64,000 nt of DNA from Brenneria roseae subsp. roseae (GTDB lineage: Bacteria; Pseudomonadota; Gammaproteobacteria; Enterobacterales; Enterobacteriaceae), in the NCBI RefSeq assembly GCF_003115845.1, contig NZ_KZ819029.1, forward strand, positions 130,952 through 194,951, written 5' to 3'. This document shows, one piece after another, positions 10,127 to 19,751 of the stretch. The translations under genes and the position numbers were made by a program. The notes under the pieces were generated by a model, which made no database searches, was not told the DNA's origin, and was given only the letters and a program-made list of their open reading frames with translations. Each line of letters begins with the position of its first letter. Position 1 is the first letter of the stretch.

Positions 10127-11236
10127 CTACACCGCCCGGAAAGCAATCTCAGTGGGAATCACCTGTCCCTGCCAGTAAAGCTGTGCGGCCACCTGCCCCG
10201 CCAGCTCACGGTACAATGAGGTGAATTCGCTGTCAGGATGGCTGATGACCGTCGGTTCGCCACGATCCAGATCTTCACGCAAAGAGATGTGCAACGGCAG
10301 TTGTCCCAGCAGGGCGCAATGGTATTTTTCCGCCAGTTTCTGTGCCCCCCCGGTGCCGAAGATTGGCTCCAGGTGACCACAGTGACTACAGATGTGGACA
10401 CTCATATTCTCTACAATGCCCAATACCGGCACGCTGACTTTCTCAAACATCGCAATACCTTTCATGGCATCCATCAGTGCGATGTCCTGTGGCGTCGTCA
10501 CCACGACGGCTCCCGTCACCGGAATATTCTGCGCCAGCGTCAACTGGATATCACCGGTTCCCGGAGGCATATCCAGCACCAGATAATCCAGATCCGGCCA
10601 GAGCGTATCCTGCAACAGTTGCAACAGCGCTTTGCTGGCCATCGGCCCGCGCCACACCATGGCATTGTCATCCGTCACCAGATAACCAATCGAGTTTGTT
10701 GCCAGACCGTGCGCAACAATCGGCGCCATATGCTGGCCGTCCGGTGACGTTGGACGCTCACTCGCCGCCCCCAGCATCGTTGGAATCGATGGCCCGTAAA
10801 TATCAGCATCCAGAATGCCGACATTAGCCCCTTCCGCCGCCAGCGCCAGCGCCATGTTGACCGCAGTGCTGGATTTTCCGACGCCGCCTTTGCCGGAGCT
10901 GACGGCAATAATGTTCTTCACCCCTTTCACACCAGCCTGATCGTTTACCCGGCGCAGCGTGGCAACATTATGCGTCAAGCGCCATTCGATGGCTTTCGCG
11001 CCAGACAGGCGCAGTAGTTCGTCGCTGACCGTCTCTTTTAATGCTTCCAGTCCACTGAGCCAGACGAACGGCATCGTCAACTCAATATGCAGCACATCAT
11101 CCAGTAGCGCACAATGGTGCAGCGCATTCAGCGTGGTCAGATTGTTTTTCAGTGTCGGGTGCTGAAAAGTAGAAAGAACCCCGTTGACCATGGCACGCAA
11201 TGCTTCAGGACGTTGCTCGGGGAGTTTTGAGTTCAT
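10127..11236 (-). CDS. mrp: Iron-sulfur cluster carrier protein Mrp (ApbC)
   Basis: P-loop ATPase of the Mrp/ApbC/NBP35 family that holds and transfers Fe-S clusters in the cytosol. The 369-residue protein has an N-terminal MIP18/FeS-assembly-like domain (about 1-90), the deviant Walker A motif SSGKGGVGKSS near residue 112, the DADIYGPSIPTML switch, LDMPPGTGD, and the cluster-binding CxxC pair in HICSHCGH. Length equals E. coli Mrp. It is divergent from metG, the same arrangement as in E. coli, so the 245-base gap probably carries both promoters. Confidence 0.96.
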   Translation of the reverse strand: MNSKLPEQRPEALRAMVNGVLSTFQHPTLKNNLTTLNALHHCALLDDVLHIELTMPFVWLSGLEALKETVSDELLRLSGAKAIEWRLTHNVATLRRVNDQAGVKGVKNIIAVSSGKGGVGKSSTAVNMALALAAEGANVGILDADIYGPSIPTMLGAASERPTSPDGQHMAPIVAHGLATNSIGYLVTDDNAMVWRGPMASKALLQLLQDTLWPDLDYLVLDMPPGTGDIQLTLAQNIPVTGAVVVTTPQDIALMDAMKGIAMFEKVSVPVLGIVENMSVHICSHCGHLEPIFGTGGAQKLAEKYHCALLGQLPLHISLREDLDRGEPTVISHPDSEFTSLYRELAGQVAAQLYWQGQVIPTEIAFRAV

Positions 11237-11481
11237 TCCGGCTCCTTGAAATTCTCGTTATCAACCGATAAAAAAACAGTTATAGAATACCAGAAGCTCA
11301 CGGCGCTCGCGCGTTCGAGTGTAAAAAATCGTGCGGGCTATGTTGATCAACGGTGACATTAATACGTTCCACCCGAATCTGTTTGCCGTCAGAGGTGTTT
11401 TACATAAGGCAGCGGTTTACGCCATAAGCCGCTATCGGTTAACATCGGTTTCCCTCTATCACAAAAGAAAGCAAGTTCCTC

Positions 11482-13509
11482 ATGACTCAAGTCGCAAAGA
11501 AAATATTGGTAACGTGCGCGCTGCCTTACGCTAATGGTTCGATTCACCTCGGTCATATGCTTGAACACATTCAGGCGGATATCTGGGTTCGTTACCAGCG
11601 AATGCGCGACAACCAGGTTCATTTTATCTGTGCAGACGATGCCCACGGCACGCCGATCATGCTGAAAGCTCAGCAGATGGGGATAGCACCGGAGCAAATG
11701 ATTGCGGCGATGAGTCAGGAACATCAGCAGGACTTCGCCGGTTTCAACATTAGCTATGACAACTATCACTCAACGCACAGTGAAGAGAACCGCGAACTGT
11801 CCGGACTGATTTACGGTCGTCTTAAAGAGAACGGTTTTATTAAAAACCGTACCATTTCCCAACTGTACGATCCGGAAAAAGGCATGTTCCTGCCGGATCG
11901 TTTTGTGAAAGGCACCTGTCCGAAATGTAAAGCGGCCGATCAGTACGGTGATAACTGCGAAGTCTGTGGCGCCACCTATAGCCCCACTGAGCTGATCGAT
12001 CCCAAATCCGCAGTGTCCGGCGCCACGCCGGTGATGCGCGAATCCGAGCACTTTTTCTTTGATTTACCGGCCTTTAGCGACATGCTGCAAGCCTGGATAC
12101 GTTCAGGTGCATTGCAGGAGCAGGTTGCCAACAAAATGCAGGAATGGTTTGACGCCGGTCTACAGCAGTGGGATATCACCCGCGATGCGCCTTACTTCGG
12201 TTTCGAAGTTCCCGATGCGCCGGGCAAATATTTCTACGTCTGGCTGGATGCGCCAATTGGCTACATGGGCTCATTCAAGAATCTGTGCGACAAACGCGGC
12301 GATCTGAACTTTGATGAATTCTGGAATAAAGATTCTACTGCCGATCTGTACCATTTCATCGGCAAAGACATCGTCTATTTCCACAGCCTGTTCTGGCCGG
12401 CGATGCTGGAAGGCAGCGGTTTCCGTAAACCCACCAACCTGTTTGTACACGGTTATGTGACGGTTAACGGCGCCAAGATGTCCAAGTCACGCGGCACCTT
12501 CATCAAAGCCGGCACTTACCTGCAACATCTGGATGCAGACTGCCTGCGCTATTACTATGCCGCGAAGCTCTCTTCCCGCATCGACGATATCGATCTCAAT
12601 CTGGAAGACTTCGTGCAGCGCGTGAATACCGATATCGTGAACAAGCTGGTAAATCTGGCATCACGTAACGCAGGCTTCATCAGCAAGCGTTTTGACGGCA
12701 AGTTGGCGGATAAACTGGCTGACGTAGCCTTGTACAACACGTTCACCGATGCCGCAGAAAGTATTGCCGAAGCTTACGGCAACCGTGAATCCGGCAGAGC
12801 GATCCGTGAAATTATGGCGCTGGCCGATTTGGCAAACCGCTATGTGGATGAGCAGGCTCCGTGGGTTGTGGCGAAGGAAGAAGGCCGCGACGCCGATCTA
12901 CAGGCAATCTGTTCAATGGGCATCAACCTGTTCCGGGTGCTGATGACCTACCTGAAACCGGTATTGCCGGCGCTGGCAGAACGTGCGGAAGCCTTCCTGA
13001 ACAAAGAACTGCGTTGGGATGAGATCGCGACACCATTGCTCAGCCATCAGGTCAACGTCTTCAAGGCGCTTTTCAGCCGTATCGATCTGGATAAAGTCAA
13101 TGCCATGGTCGAAGCGTCCAAAGAAGATATGGCCCAAACCAAAGCGGTTTCCGGTCCGCTGGCGGATGACCCGATACAGGATACGATCGGCTTTGACGAT
13201 TTTGACAAAGTGGATATGCGCATCGCGCTAATCAAGCAAGCTGAGCAGGTTAATGGTTCTGATAAACTGCTGCGTCTGACGCTGGATCTGGGGGGGGAAA
13301 CCCGTCAGGTCTTTTCCGGTATCCGCACCGCGTATCCCGACCCGGGCAAACTGGTTGGTCGTCTGACGGTGATGGTCGCCAACCTTGCGCCTCGTAAAAT
13401 GCGTTTTGGCGTATCGGAAGGAATGGTACTGGCAGCCGGTCCCGGTGGTAAAGACATTTTCCTGCTGAGTCCGGATAGCGGCGCCCAGCCAGGCATGCAG
13501 GTCAAATAA
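11482..13509 (+). CDS. metG: Methionyl-tRNA synthetase
   Basis: Charges elongator and initiator tRNA-Met with methionine. The 675 residues (E. coli 677) include the class I HIGH-type motif ([10 protein letters not shown]), a zinc knuckle with two CxxC pairs (CPKC and CEVC, about 146-162), the KMSKS loop ([12 protein letters not shown]), an anticodon-binding helical domain, and a C-terminal tRNA-binding OB-fold domain (from about 572, [15 protein letters not shown]) that makes the enzyme a dimer. The start follows a purine-rich AAAGAAAGC region and reads [19 protein letters not shown] as in E. coli. Confidence 0.98.
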   Translation: MTQVAKKILVTCALPYANGSIHLGHMLEHIQADIWVRYQRMRDNQVHFICADDAHGTPIMLKAQQMGIAPEQMIAAMSQEHQQDFAGFNISYDNYHSTHSEENRELSGLIYGRLKENGFIKNRTISQLYDPEKGMFLPDRFVKGTCPKCKAADQYGDNCEVCGATYSPTELIDPKSAVSGATPVMRESEHFFFDLPAFSDMLQAWIRSGALQEQVANKMQEWFDAGLQQWDITRDAPYFGFEVPDAPGKYFYVWLDAPIGYMGSFKNLCDKRGDLNFDEFWNKDSTADLYHFIGKDIVYFHSLFWPAMLEGSGFRKPTNLFVHGYVTVNGAKMSKSRGTFIKAGTYLQHLDADCLRYYYAAKLSSRIDDIDLNLEDFVQRVNTDIVNKLVNLASRNAGFISKRFDGKLADKLADVALYNTFTDAAESIAEAYGNRESGRAIREIMALADLANRYVDEQAPWVVAKEEGRDADLQAICSMGINLFRVLMTYLKPVLPALAERAEAFLNKELRWDEIATPLLSHQVNVFKALFSRIDLDKVNAMVEASKEDMAQTKAVSGPLADDPIQDTIGFDDFDKVDMRIALIKQAEQVNGSDKLLRLTLDLGGETRQVFSGIRTAYPDPGKLVGRLTVMVANLAPRKMRFGVSEGMVLAAGPGGKDIFLLSPDSGAQPGMQVK

Positions 13510-13519
13510 TCCCTTCTCC

Positions 13520-13549
13520 AGGCCGAACCGATGTTCGGCCTTTTATTTT
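13520..13549 (+). terminator. Rho-independent terminator of metG
   Basis: Perfect 9-bp stem AGGCCGAAC / GTTCGGCCT with loop CGAT, followed by TTTATTTT, starting 11 bases after the metG stop. Confidence 0.95.
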
Positions 13550-13631
13550 CCCCTCTTCCTCCATTTCATCACTCCCCCCTTCATTGAAGGCATTACATCC
13601 ATGAATCTGCAATTCAACAAACCATTAACCT

Positions 13632-13659
13632 ATCGCTATATATAACATGATATAGCGCA
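13632..13659. promoter_or_regulatory. Probable ModE operator upstream of fdoGHI
   Basis: Left half ATCGCTATATA, six-base spacer TAACAT, right half GATATAGCGCA. The left half equals the published ModE half-site (ATCGnTATATA) and the right half keeps the ATATA-CG core; the two halves form a CGCTATAT/ATATAGCG palindrome. The 11-6-11 layout is the same as at the modA site at 25729. It lies about 130 bases before the fdoG start. ModE-molybdate is known to act on genes of molybdoenzymes, which fits a formate dehydrogenase. Confidence 0.6.
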
Positions 13660-13790
13660 AATAAATCATACCTGTTAAGGGGGAATCAGGCGTCTTAAAT
13701 GATTAAATTTTGATTTCGCGCAAAACCCACAAATTGTGTGTTGTTAAATTGCCCGCAACAAAAATGACACATAATAAAACAGGGAAACTA

Positions 13791-16700
13791 ATGCAATTGA
13801 ATCGAAGAGGTTTCTTTAAAGTTTGCGCGGGGGGAATGGCTGGAACCACTCTCGCGGTATTGGGTTTTACACCCACGGAAGCAATGGCATCTGTACGTCA
13901 ATACAAACTGTTACGCGCTAAAGAGACACGTAACAACTGCACCTATTGTTCTGTTGGCTGCGGCATCCTCATGTACAGCCTGGGTGACGGCGCCAAAAAC
14001 GCCAAACCTTCCGTCTTCCATATTGAAGGCGATGCCGACCACCCGGTCAGTCGTGGTTCGTTATGTCCCAAAGGCGCAGGTCTGGTGGATTACATTCATA
14101 GTGAAAACCGGCTGCAATACCCCGAATACCGCGCGCCAGGCTCCGATAAATGGCAGCGAATCAGTTGGGATGACGCCATTGACCGCATTGCCCGGTTGAT
14201 GAAGTCGGACCGGGACGCCAACTTTGAGCAAACCAACGCCAGAGGGACCGTCGTAAACCGCTGGTTGACGACCGGTATGCTGTGCTCCTCCGCCGCCAGC
14301 AACGAAACCGGCGTTCTCGATCAGAAATTTACCCGGGCGCTGGGTATGATCGCCATCGACTGTCAGGCGCGCCTGTGCCATGGACCTACGGTGGCCGCGC
14401 TTGCACCTACCTTTGGTCGTGGGGCCATGACCAATAACTGGGTCGATATCAAAAACGCCGATGTCGTGATTGTCATGGGCGGGAACCCGGCGGAAGCCCA
14501 CCCCGTCGGTTTCAAATGGGCCGTTGAAGCCAAAACGCATAATAATGCGAAACTGATTGTGGTTGACCCGCGTTTTAACCGCTCGGCCGCCGTGGCCGAT
14601 CTGTACGCCCCGATACGCGCCGGCTCAGACGCCGCATTCCTGCTCGGTATCGTTAACTATCTCATCACACACAATAAGATTCATCGTGAGTATGTCGTCT
14701 CTTACACCAGCGCCAGCCTGATAGTGCGTGACGATTTCAGTTTCGACGAAGGCCTGTTCAGCGGCTATGACGAACAGACCCGCCAGTACGATAAATCCAG
14801 CTGGCAGTATGAGTTGGACGCATCAGGCTTCGCCAAACGTGATATCACGTTGTCACATCCGCGCTGCGTATGGAATCTGTTGAAGAAACACGTTGAACGC
14901 TACACGCCGGAAATGGTGACCTCGCTGTGCGGCACCCCGGCGAAAGATTATGAAGAAATCTGCCGTACGCTGGCGGAAACCTGCGTACCCGACAAAACCA
15001 CCACGTTCCTGTATGCGCTGGGTTGGACACACCATACCAACGGCGCTCAGATTATCCGCTCCGCCGCCATGATCCAGCTCCTGCTGGGCAACATTGGCAT
15101 GCCCGGCGGCGGTATCAACGCCCTGCGTGGTCACTCCAATATTCAGGGTTATACCGATCTCGGTTTGCTGACCACCAACCTGCCCGGCTATATGCCGTTG
15201 CCGTCCGAAAAGCAGGCCGATCTGAAGACATACTTAGGCCAGATCACGCCGAATGCCCTGCTGCCAGAGCAGGTTAACTACTGGAAAAACACGCCAAAAT
15301 TCTTTATCAGCATGATGAAGAGTTTCTATGGCGAACATGCTCAGGCCGCAAACAGCTGGGGCTATGACTGGTTACCCAAGTGGGATCGCAGTTACGACAT
15401 CATGGCGCAGACCGAGCTGATGGTGGAAGGTAAAATGAACGGTTATATCGTTCAGGGCTTTAACCCCGTCGCCGCGTTCTCCAACAAAAATAAAGCGACC
15501 GAAGCGCTATCCAAACTCAAGTTCATGGTGATCATCGATCCACTGGTGACGGAAACATCGACTTTCTGGCAAAACCACGGCGAGTTTAATGACGTCGATA
15601 CCTCATCCATCCAGACAGAAGTTTTCCGTTTGCCTTCATCCTGCTTTGCCGAAGAAAACGGCTCTATCGCTAACTCGGGCCGCTGGTTGCAATGGCACTG
15701 GGCCGCGGCAGAGCCACCGGGAGAAGCGCTGCACGATGGCAAAATTCTCGGCAAATTACTGATGCGTCTGCGTGAACTTTACCGGGAAGAAGGCGGTGTT
15801 TACCCGGACCCATTGATGAATATCAACTGGAATTATCAGGATCCGGAAGATCCGACGCCGGAAGAGATCGCGCGTGAGGCCAACGGTATGGCGCTGGCGG
15901 ATCTTTATGACGACAGCGGCAAATTGATACTGAAAAAAGGTCAGCAACTTGCGGATTTCTCTCAGTTGCGCGATGACGGCACCACCTCCAGCTTCTGCTG
16001 GATTTACGCCGGTAGCTGGACCGAATCCGGCAACCAGATGGACAAACGCGACAATGCGGATGCGGGGTTGGGCTGCACGCCAAACTGGTCATGGGCATGG
16101 CCGCAAAACCGCCGCATTTTATACAACCGGGCGTCCGCCGACCTGCAAGGTAAACCGTGGGACAGTAAACGTAAACTGATGGAATGGAACGGTCAGAAAT
16201 GGCAAGGAATTGATGTGCCTGACTTTGCCGGCACGGTACCGCCGGGTAAAGACACCGGGCCGTTTATCATGCTGCCGGAGGGGCTTGCGCGTCTGTTTTC
16301 CATGGACAAACTGGTGGATGGCCCATTCCCGGAGCATTATGAACCGATTGAAACCCCAATCGGCACCAATCCGCTGCACCCATCCGTGGTTTCAAGTCCG
16401 GCGGCACGCCTGTTTGCCCGCGACGCGAAAACAATGGGAACAGCGAAAGATTTCCCTTACGTTGCAACGACCTACTCCATTACCGAGCTATTCCGTCACT
16501 GGACCAAACACGCACGACTCAATGCCATCGTACAGCCAGAACAATTTATCGAAATTGGTGAACATCTGGCCGAAAGCAAAGGCATCAAAGCAGGCGACGA
16601 AGTCAAAATCTCCTGTCAGCGTGGCTACATCAAAGCCAGGGCGGTGGTGACCAAGCGTATCAAAACGCTGCAAATCGCCGGTCGCGCGGTGGAAACCATT

Positions 16701-16838
16701 GGTATTCCCTGCCACTGGGGTTTTGAGGGCGCCACCCGTAAAGGTTTTCTGGCTAACACACTCACCCCCAGCGTCGGTGACGCTAATTCACAAACGCCTG
16801 AGTACAAAGCGTTTTTGGTTAATGTAGAGAAGGTGTAA
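13791..16838 (+). CDS. fdoG: Formate dehydrogenase N/O-type catalytic alpha subunit, cysteine variant
   Basis: Molybdopterin catalytic subunit oxidising formate to CO2 on the periplasmic face and passing electrons to the beta subunit. The 1015 residues match E. coli FdnG/FdoG. A twin-arginine signal (NRRGFFK, residues 4-10) directs Tat export; Cys50, Cys53, Cys57 and a later Cys (SLCPKG) bind [4Fe-4S]. In E. coli residue 196 is selenocysteine encoded by UGA; here the codon at 14376-14378 is TGC, giving ARLCHGP, while the neighbouring His197 is kept. The enzyme is therefore made without selenocysteine insertion. Start 13791 has AGGGA upstream; an earlier in-frame ATG at 13710 would push the Tat signal inward. 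Confidence 0.95.
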   Translation: MQLNRRGFFKVCAGGMAGTTLAVLGFTPTEAMASVRQYKLLRAKETRNNCTYCSVGCGILMYSLGDGAKNAKPSVFHIEGDADHPVSRGSLCPKGAGLVDYIHSENRLQYPEYRAPGSDKWQRISWDDAIDRIARLMKSDRDANFEQTNARGTVVNRWLTTGMLCSSAASNETGVLDQKFTRALGMIAIDCQARLCHGPTVAALAPTFGRGAMTNNWVDIKNADVVIVMGGNPAEAHPVGFKWAVEAKTHNNAKLIVVDPRFNRSAAVADLYAPIRAGSDAAFLLGIVNYLITHNKIHREYVVSYTSASLIVRDDFSFDEGLFSGYDEQTRQYDKSSWQYELDASGFAKRDITLSHPRCVWNLLKKHVERYTPEMVTSLCGTPAKDYEEICRTLAETCVPDKTTTFLYALGWTHHTNGAQIIRSAAMIQLLLGNIGMPGGGINALRGHSNIQGYTDLGLLTTNLPGYMPLPSEKQADLKTYLGQITPNALLPEQVNYWKNTPKFFISMMKSFYGEHAQAANSWGYDWLPKWDRSYDIMAQTELMVEGKMNGYIVQGFNPVAAFSNKNKATEALSKLKFMVIIDPLVTETSTFWQNHGEFNDVDTSSIQTEVFRLPSSCFAEENGSIANSGRWLQWHWAAAEPPGEALHDGKILGKLLMRLRELYREEGGVYPDPLMNINWNYQDPEDPTPEEIAREANGMALADLYDDSGKLILKKGQQLADFSQLRDDGTTSSFCWIYAGSWTESGNQMDKRDNADAGLGCTPNWSWAWPQNRRILYNRASADLQGKPWDSKRKLMEWNGQKWQGIDVPDFAGTVPPGKDTGPFIMLPEGLARLFSMDKLVDGPFPEHYEPIETPIGTNPLHPSVVSSPAARLFARDAKTMGTAKDFPYVATTYSITELFRHWTKHARLNAIVQPEQFIEIGEHLAESKGIKAGDEVKISCQRGYIKARAVVTKRIKTLQIAGRAVETIGIPCHWGFEGATRKGFLANTLTPSVGDANSQTPEYKAFLVNVEKV

Positions 16839-16850
16839 GGGTAGCCAACC

Positions 16851-17744
16851 ATGTCAATGCAATCTCAAGATATTATTAAACGTTCGGCCACCAATAGTTT
16901 CACACCGCCACCGCAGGTACGCAGCGATAAAAGTGAGGTGGCCAAACTTATCGACGTCACGACTTGTATTGGCTGTAAAGCCTGTCAGGTCGCATGCTCA
17001 GAATGGAACGATATTCGTGACGACGTCGGTCACAACACCGGCGTCTATGACAACCCGGCCGACCTGAGCGCCAAATCCTGGACACTGATGCGTTTTTCCG
17101 AAGTGGAAGAAAACGATCGTCTGGCGTGGCTGATCCGCAAAGATGGCTGTATGCACTGTAGCGATCCCGGCTGCCTGAAAGCCTGTCCGTCAGCGGGTGC
17201 CGTCATTCAGTATGCCAACGGCATCGTGGACTTTCAGTCCGAGCACTGCATCGGCTGTGGTTATTGCATCGCGGGTTGTCCGTTCAATATTCCACGTCTC
17301 AATAAAGACGATAACCGTGTTTACAAATGTACGCTGTGCGTCGATCGGGTCAGCGTCGGGCAGGAACCGGCCTGTGTGAAAACCTGTCCGACGGGGGCGA
17401 TTCATTTCGGCACCAAAGAAGAAATGAAACATCTGGCGGAAGAACGCATGGTCGATTTGAAAAAACGCGGCTATCAACATGCCGGTCTTTACGATCCGCA
17501 GGGCGTAGGCGGTACACATGTGATGTATGTTCTGCACCACGCAGACCGGCCATCGCTGTATCACAATCTGCCAGACAATCCGCAAATTTCCACGCCGGTC
17601 AATCTGTGGAAGGGGATTCTGAAACCGTTATCCGCGCTGGGGTTTGTCGCCACGTTTGCCGGGTTAATGTTCCACTATGTCGGTGTGGGTGCTAACACGG
17701 AAGAAATGGAGCATGAACATGAGGGAGAGGACAAACATGAGTAA
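16851..17744 (+). CDS. fdoH: Formate dehydrogenase beta (four-cluster ferredoxin) subunit
   Basis: Electron-transfer subunit carrying four [4Fe-4S] clusters from FdoG to the membrane cytochrome b. The 297-residue protein has the ferredoxin motifs [41 protein letters not shown] and CTLCVD with a later CVKTCP, in the order of E. coli FdnH/FdoH. A single C-terminal membrane helix (about 252-275, [20 protein letters not shown]) anchors it, and the tail is Glu/His-rich. It has no signal of its own; the family is exported by riding with the Tat-signalled alpha subunit. It begins 12 bases after fdoG and its stop overlaps the fdoI start. Confidence 0.96.
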   Translation: MSMQSQDIIKRSATNSFTPPPQVRSDKSEVAKLIDVTTCIGCKACQVACSEWNDIRDDVGHNTGVYDNPADLSAKSWTLMRFSEVEENDRLAWLIRKDGCMHCSDPGCLKACPSAGAVIQYANGIVDFQSEHCIGCGYCIAGCPFNIPRLNKDDNRVYKCTLCVDRVSVGQEPACVKTCPTGAIHFGTKEEMKHLAEERMVDLKKRGYQHAGLYDPQGVGGTHVMYVLHHADRPSLYHNLPDNPQISTPVNLWKGILKPLSALGFVATFAGLMFHYVGVGANTEEMEHEHEGEDKHE

Positions 17745-18372
17745 ACAGAAAATGATTTTGCGCACCAGATTCATCGATCGTATCTGTCATTGGATTGTGG
17801 TGATCAGCTTTTTCCTGGTTGCGCTGTCCGGCATCGCCCTGTTTTTCCCGACCTTGCAATGGCTGACGCAAACATTCGGTACGCCGCAGATGGGCCGAAT
17901 CATGCACCCCTTTTTCGGCGTGCTGATCGTTATCTGCCTGATCCCGATGTTTATCCGTTTCGTCGGTCACAACATTCCCAAACGGGGCGATATTCCCTGG
18001 TTCCTTCATATCATCGAAGTGCTGAAAGGCAATGAGCATGAAGTGTCCGATGTGGGCAAATACAACCCGGGGCAGAAACTGATGTTCTGGAGCATCATGG
18101 GACTGACGTTAGTTCTGCTGATTACCGGTGTCATTATGTGGCGGCCTTATTTCGCGCATCGGTTCCCGATTGATATTGTGCGTTACGCCATCCTGATTCA
18201 TGCCGCAGCGGCTATCGTACTGATCCACGCCATCCTGATTCACATGTACATGGCATTCTGGGTTAAGGGTTCCATTAAAGGCATGATTGAAGGCAAAGTC
18301 TCCGAACAGTGGGCGAAAAAACATCACCCCCGCTGGGCCCGCAGCCTGAAAGAAAAAGAAACCAAGAAGTAA
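17737..18372 (+). CDS. fdoI: Formate dehydrogenase gamma subunit, membrane cytochrome b556
   Basis: Four-helix membrane cytochrome that carries two b hemes and reduces quinone in the formate dehydrogenase complex. The 211 residues equal the length of E. coli FdoI. Helices begin near residues 15, 55, 110 and 145, with His residues in RICHWIVV and in the last helix ([20 protein letters not shown]) as likely heme ligands. The chosen ATG at 17737 overlaps the fdoH stop (ATGAGTAA), indicating translational coupling. No fdhE accessory gene follows inside the window. Confidence 0.96.
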   Translation: MSKQKMILRTRFIDRICHWIVVISFFLVALSGIALFFPTLQWLTQTFGTPQMGRIMHPFFGVLIVICLIPMFIRFVGHNIPKRGDIPWFLHIIEVLKGNEHEVSDVGKYNPGQKLMFWSIMGLTLVLLITGVIMWRPYFAHRFPIDIVRYAILIHAAAAIVLIHAILIHMYMAFWVKGSIKGMIEGKVSEQWAKKHHPRWARSLKEKETKK

Positions 18373-18386
18373 TCCTGAACTTTCCC

Positions 18387-18407
18387 CCTCCCCTGCAAAA
18401 GGGGAGG
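18387..18407 (+). terminator. Hairpin after fdoI
   Basis: Seven-bp stem CCTCCCC / GGGGAGG with loop TGCAAAA, 15 bases past the fdoI stop. The T tract is weak (ATTATG), so this may be a Rho-assisted or leaky terminator. The following stretch to 18661 shows no gene and should contain the promoter of the next operon. Confidence 0.5.
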
Positions 18408-18661
18408 ATTATGCCCGCTGACGGACCGCTTTCCATATCCACGTCCCCTACAAACTAATCGTTATAACTTAAACCCAAAATTCATAACCTACCCCATTCC
18501 GCCATTGCTGCTTAACAGTTATGATGCGTTATCATTTTAAATAGACATCCAGACATAAAGATAGCTATAGCTGTCGTCAGACAGTGACAACACAACATCA
18601 TATTGCTGAGACACCACCTATTCCTGAACACCATCTATTCCTGAACACAATGGAGCTGATA

Positions 18662-19738
18662 ATGAAAAAATTTACCCCTGCACTGCTTGCGCTAAGCCTG
18701 GTTGCCGCTTTACCGGCATTCGCCGCTCAGAGCGCCGCCATTGCACCGATTCCAACAGCTCTGGCTCAGCATGAAGGCCCGATCCGCATTGCGCTGATCC
18801 GTAATCTGGGCTCCGATGACAACACGACGCAATTCGTTTCAGGCGTCGTTGAGGAAGGCAAAAAGCTGGGCTTCAAAATCAGTACCTTTCTGAGTAATGG
18901 TGATGACGCCCGTTTTCAGGATTTCGTTAATCAGGCCATCAGTCAGAAATACGATGGCATCATTCTTTCCCAGGGACGCGATCCATACTCTACCGACCTG
19001 ATCAAACGTATCGTCGACAGCGGTATTGCGGTATCCGTGTTTGATACCGCCGTCAACGGTGATATCCCGGGCGTAACCGTGACCCAGCAGGATGACGCTT
19101 CTCTGACGAATGAATCGCTCGGTCAACTGATTAAGGATTTCAACGGTAACGCCAATATCATCAAACTGTGGGTTGCCGGTTTCCCGCCGATGGAACGTCG
19201 TCAGGCAGCCTATCAGCAAATCCTGAAAACCAACCCAGGCATCAAAGAGCTGGAATCCATCGGCGCCGTGTCTTCCGATGTTCAGGGCGATACCGCCAAT
19301 AAAGTCGGTGCGGTGCTGGCCAAGTATCCGAAAGGGAAAATCGATGCAATCTGGGGCACGTGGGATGCATTCAGTCAGGGCGCCTATAAGGCATTGAAAG
19401 AAAATGGCCGGACTGAAATCAAACTCTACAGCATCGATATTTCCAATCAGGATCTGCAACTGATGCGGGAAACCAATAGCCCCTGGAAAGTCAGCGTGGC
19501 GGTGGATCCTAAACTGATTGGTAAAGTGAACCTGCGTTTAGTCGCCAACAAAATTGCAGGCGAACCGACCCCGGCGACTTACGAGTTCCGCGCCGCATCC
19601 ATTCCACAAGCCTTGTTAGCCAGCCAGCCGGGCCCGGTGAACGTAGCCGGATTAGCGAAAATCATTCCTGGCTGGGGCCAGACCGATGATTTTATTGCCC
19701 CCTGGTTTGCTACACTGGAAGCCAAACAGGCTAAATAA
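18662..19738 (+). CDS. Periplasmic sugar-binding protein of the LacI/RbsB-type (Peripla_BP_4) family, orphan
   Basis: The 358-residue protein has a Sec signal (MKKFTPALLALSLVAALPAFA) and the fold of ribose/galactose-type ABC substrate-binding proteins: IRIALIRNLGSDDNTTQFVSG, GEEGKK-like segment, YDGIILSQGRDP, VSVFDTA, GNANIIKLWVAG and IDAIWGTWDAFSQGA. The ligand is unknown. It starts with a GGAG site at 18662; the longer upstream frame lacks a signal peptide at its N-terminus. No ABC permease or ATPase gene is next to it; instead a beta-propeller protein follows 13 bases later, presumably in the same operon. It could borrow a distant permease or act as a sensor. Confidence 0.8.
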   Translation: MKKFTPALLALSLVAALPAFAAQSAAIAPIPTALAQHEGPIRIALIRNLGSDDNTTQFVSGVVEEGKKLGFKISTFLSNGDDARFQDFVNQAISQKYDGIILSQGRDPYSTDLIKRIVDSGIAVSVFDTAVNGDIPGVTVTQQDDASLTNESLGQLIKDFNGNANIIKLWVAGFPPMERRQAAYQQILKTNPGIKELESIGAVSSDVQGDTANKVGAVLAKYPKGKIDAIWGTWDAFSQGAYKALKENGRTEIKLYSIDISNQDLQLMRETNSPWKVSVAVDPKLIGKVNLRLVANKIAGEPTPATYEFRAASIPQALLASQPGPVNVAGLAKIIPGWGQTDDFIAPWFATLEAKQAK

Positions 19739-19751
19739 CAGGAGTTACTTT

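Noticed and set aside
10021-10224. Plus-strand 67-codon frame between udk and mrp
   Set aside because: Its 3' half is antisense to the mrp end and it has no family resemblance; the gap is probably only promoter and leader DNA.
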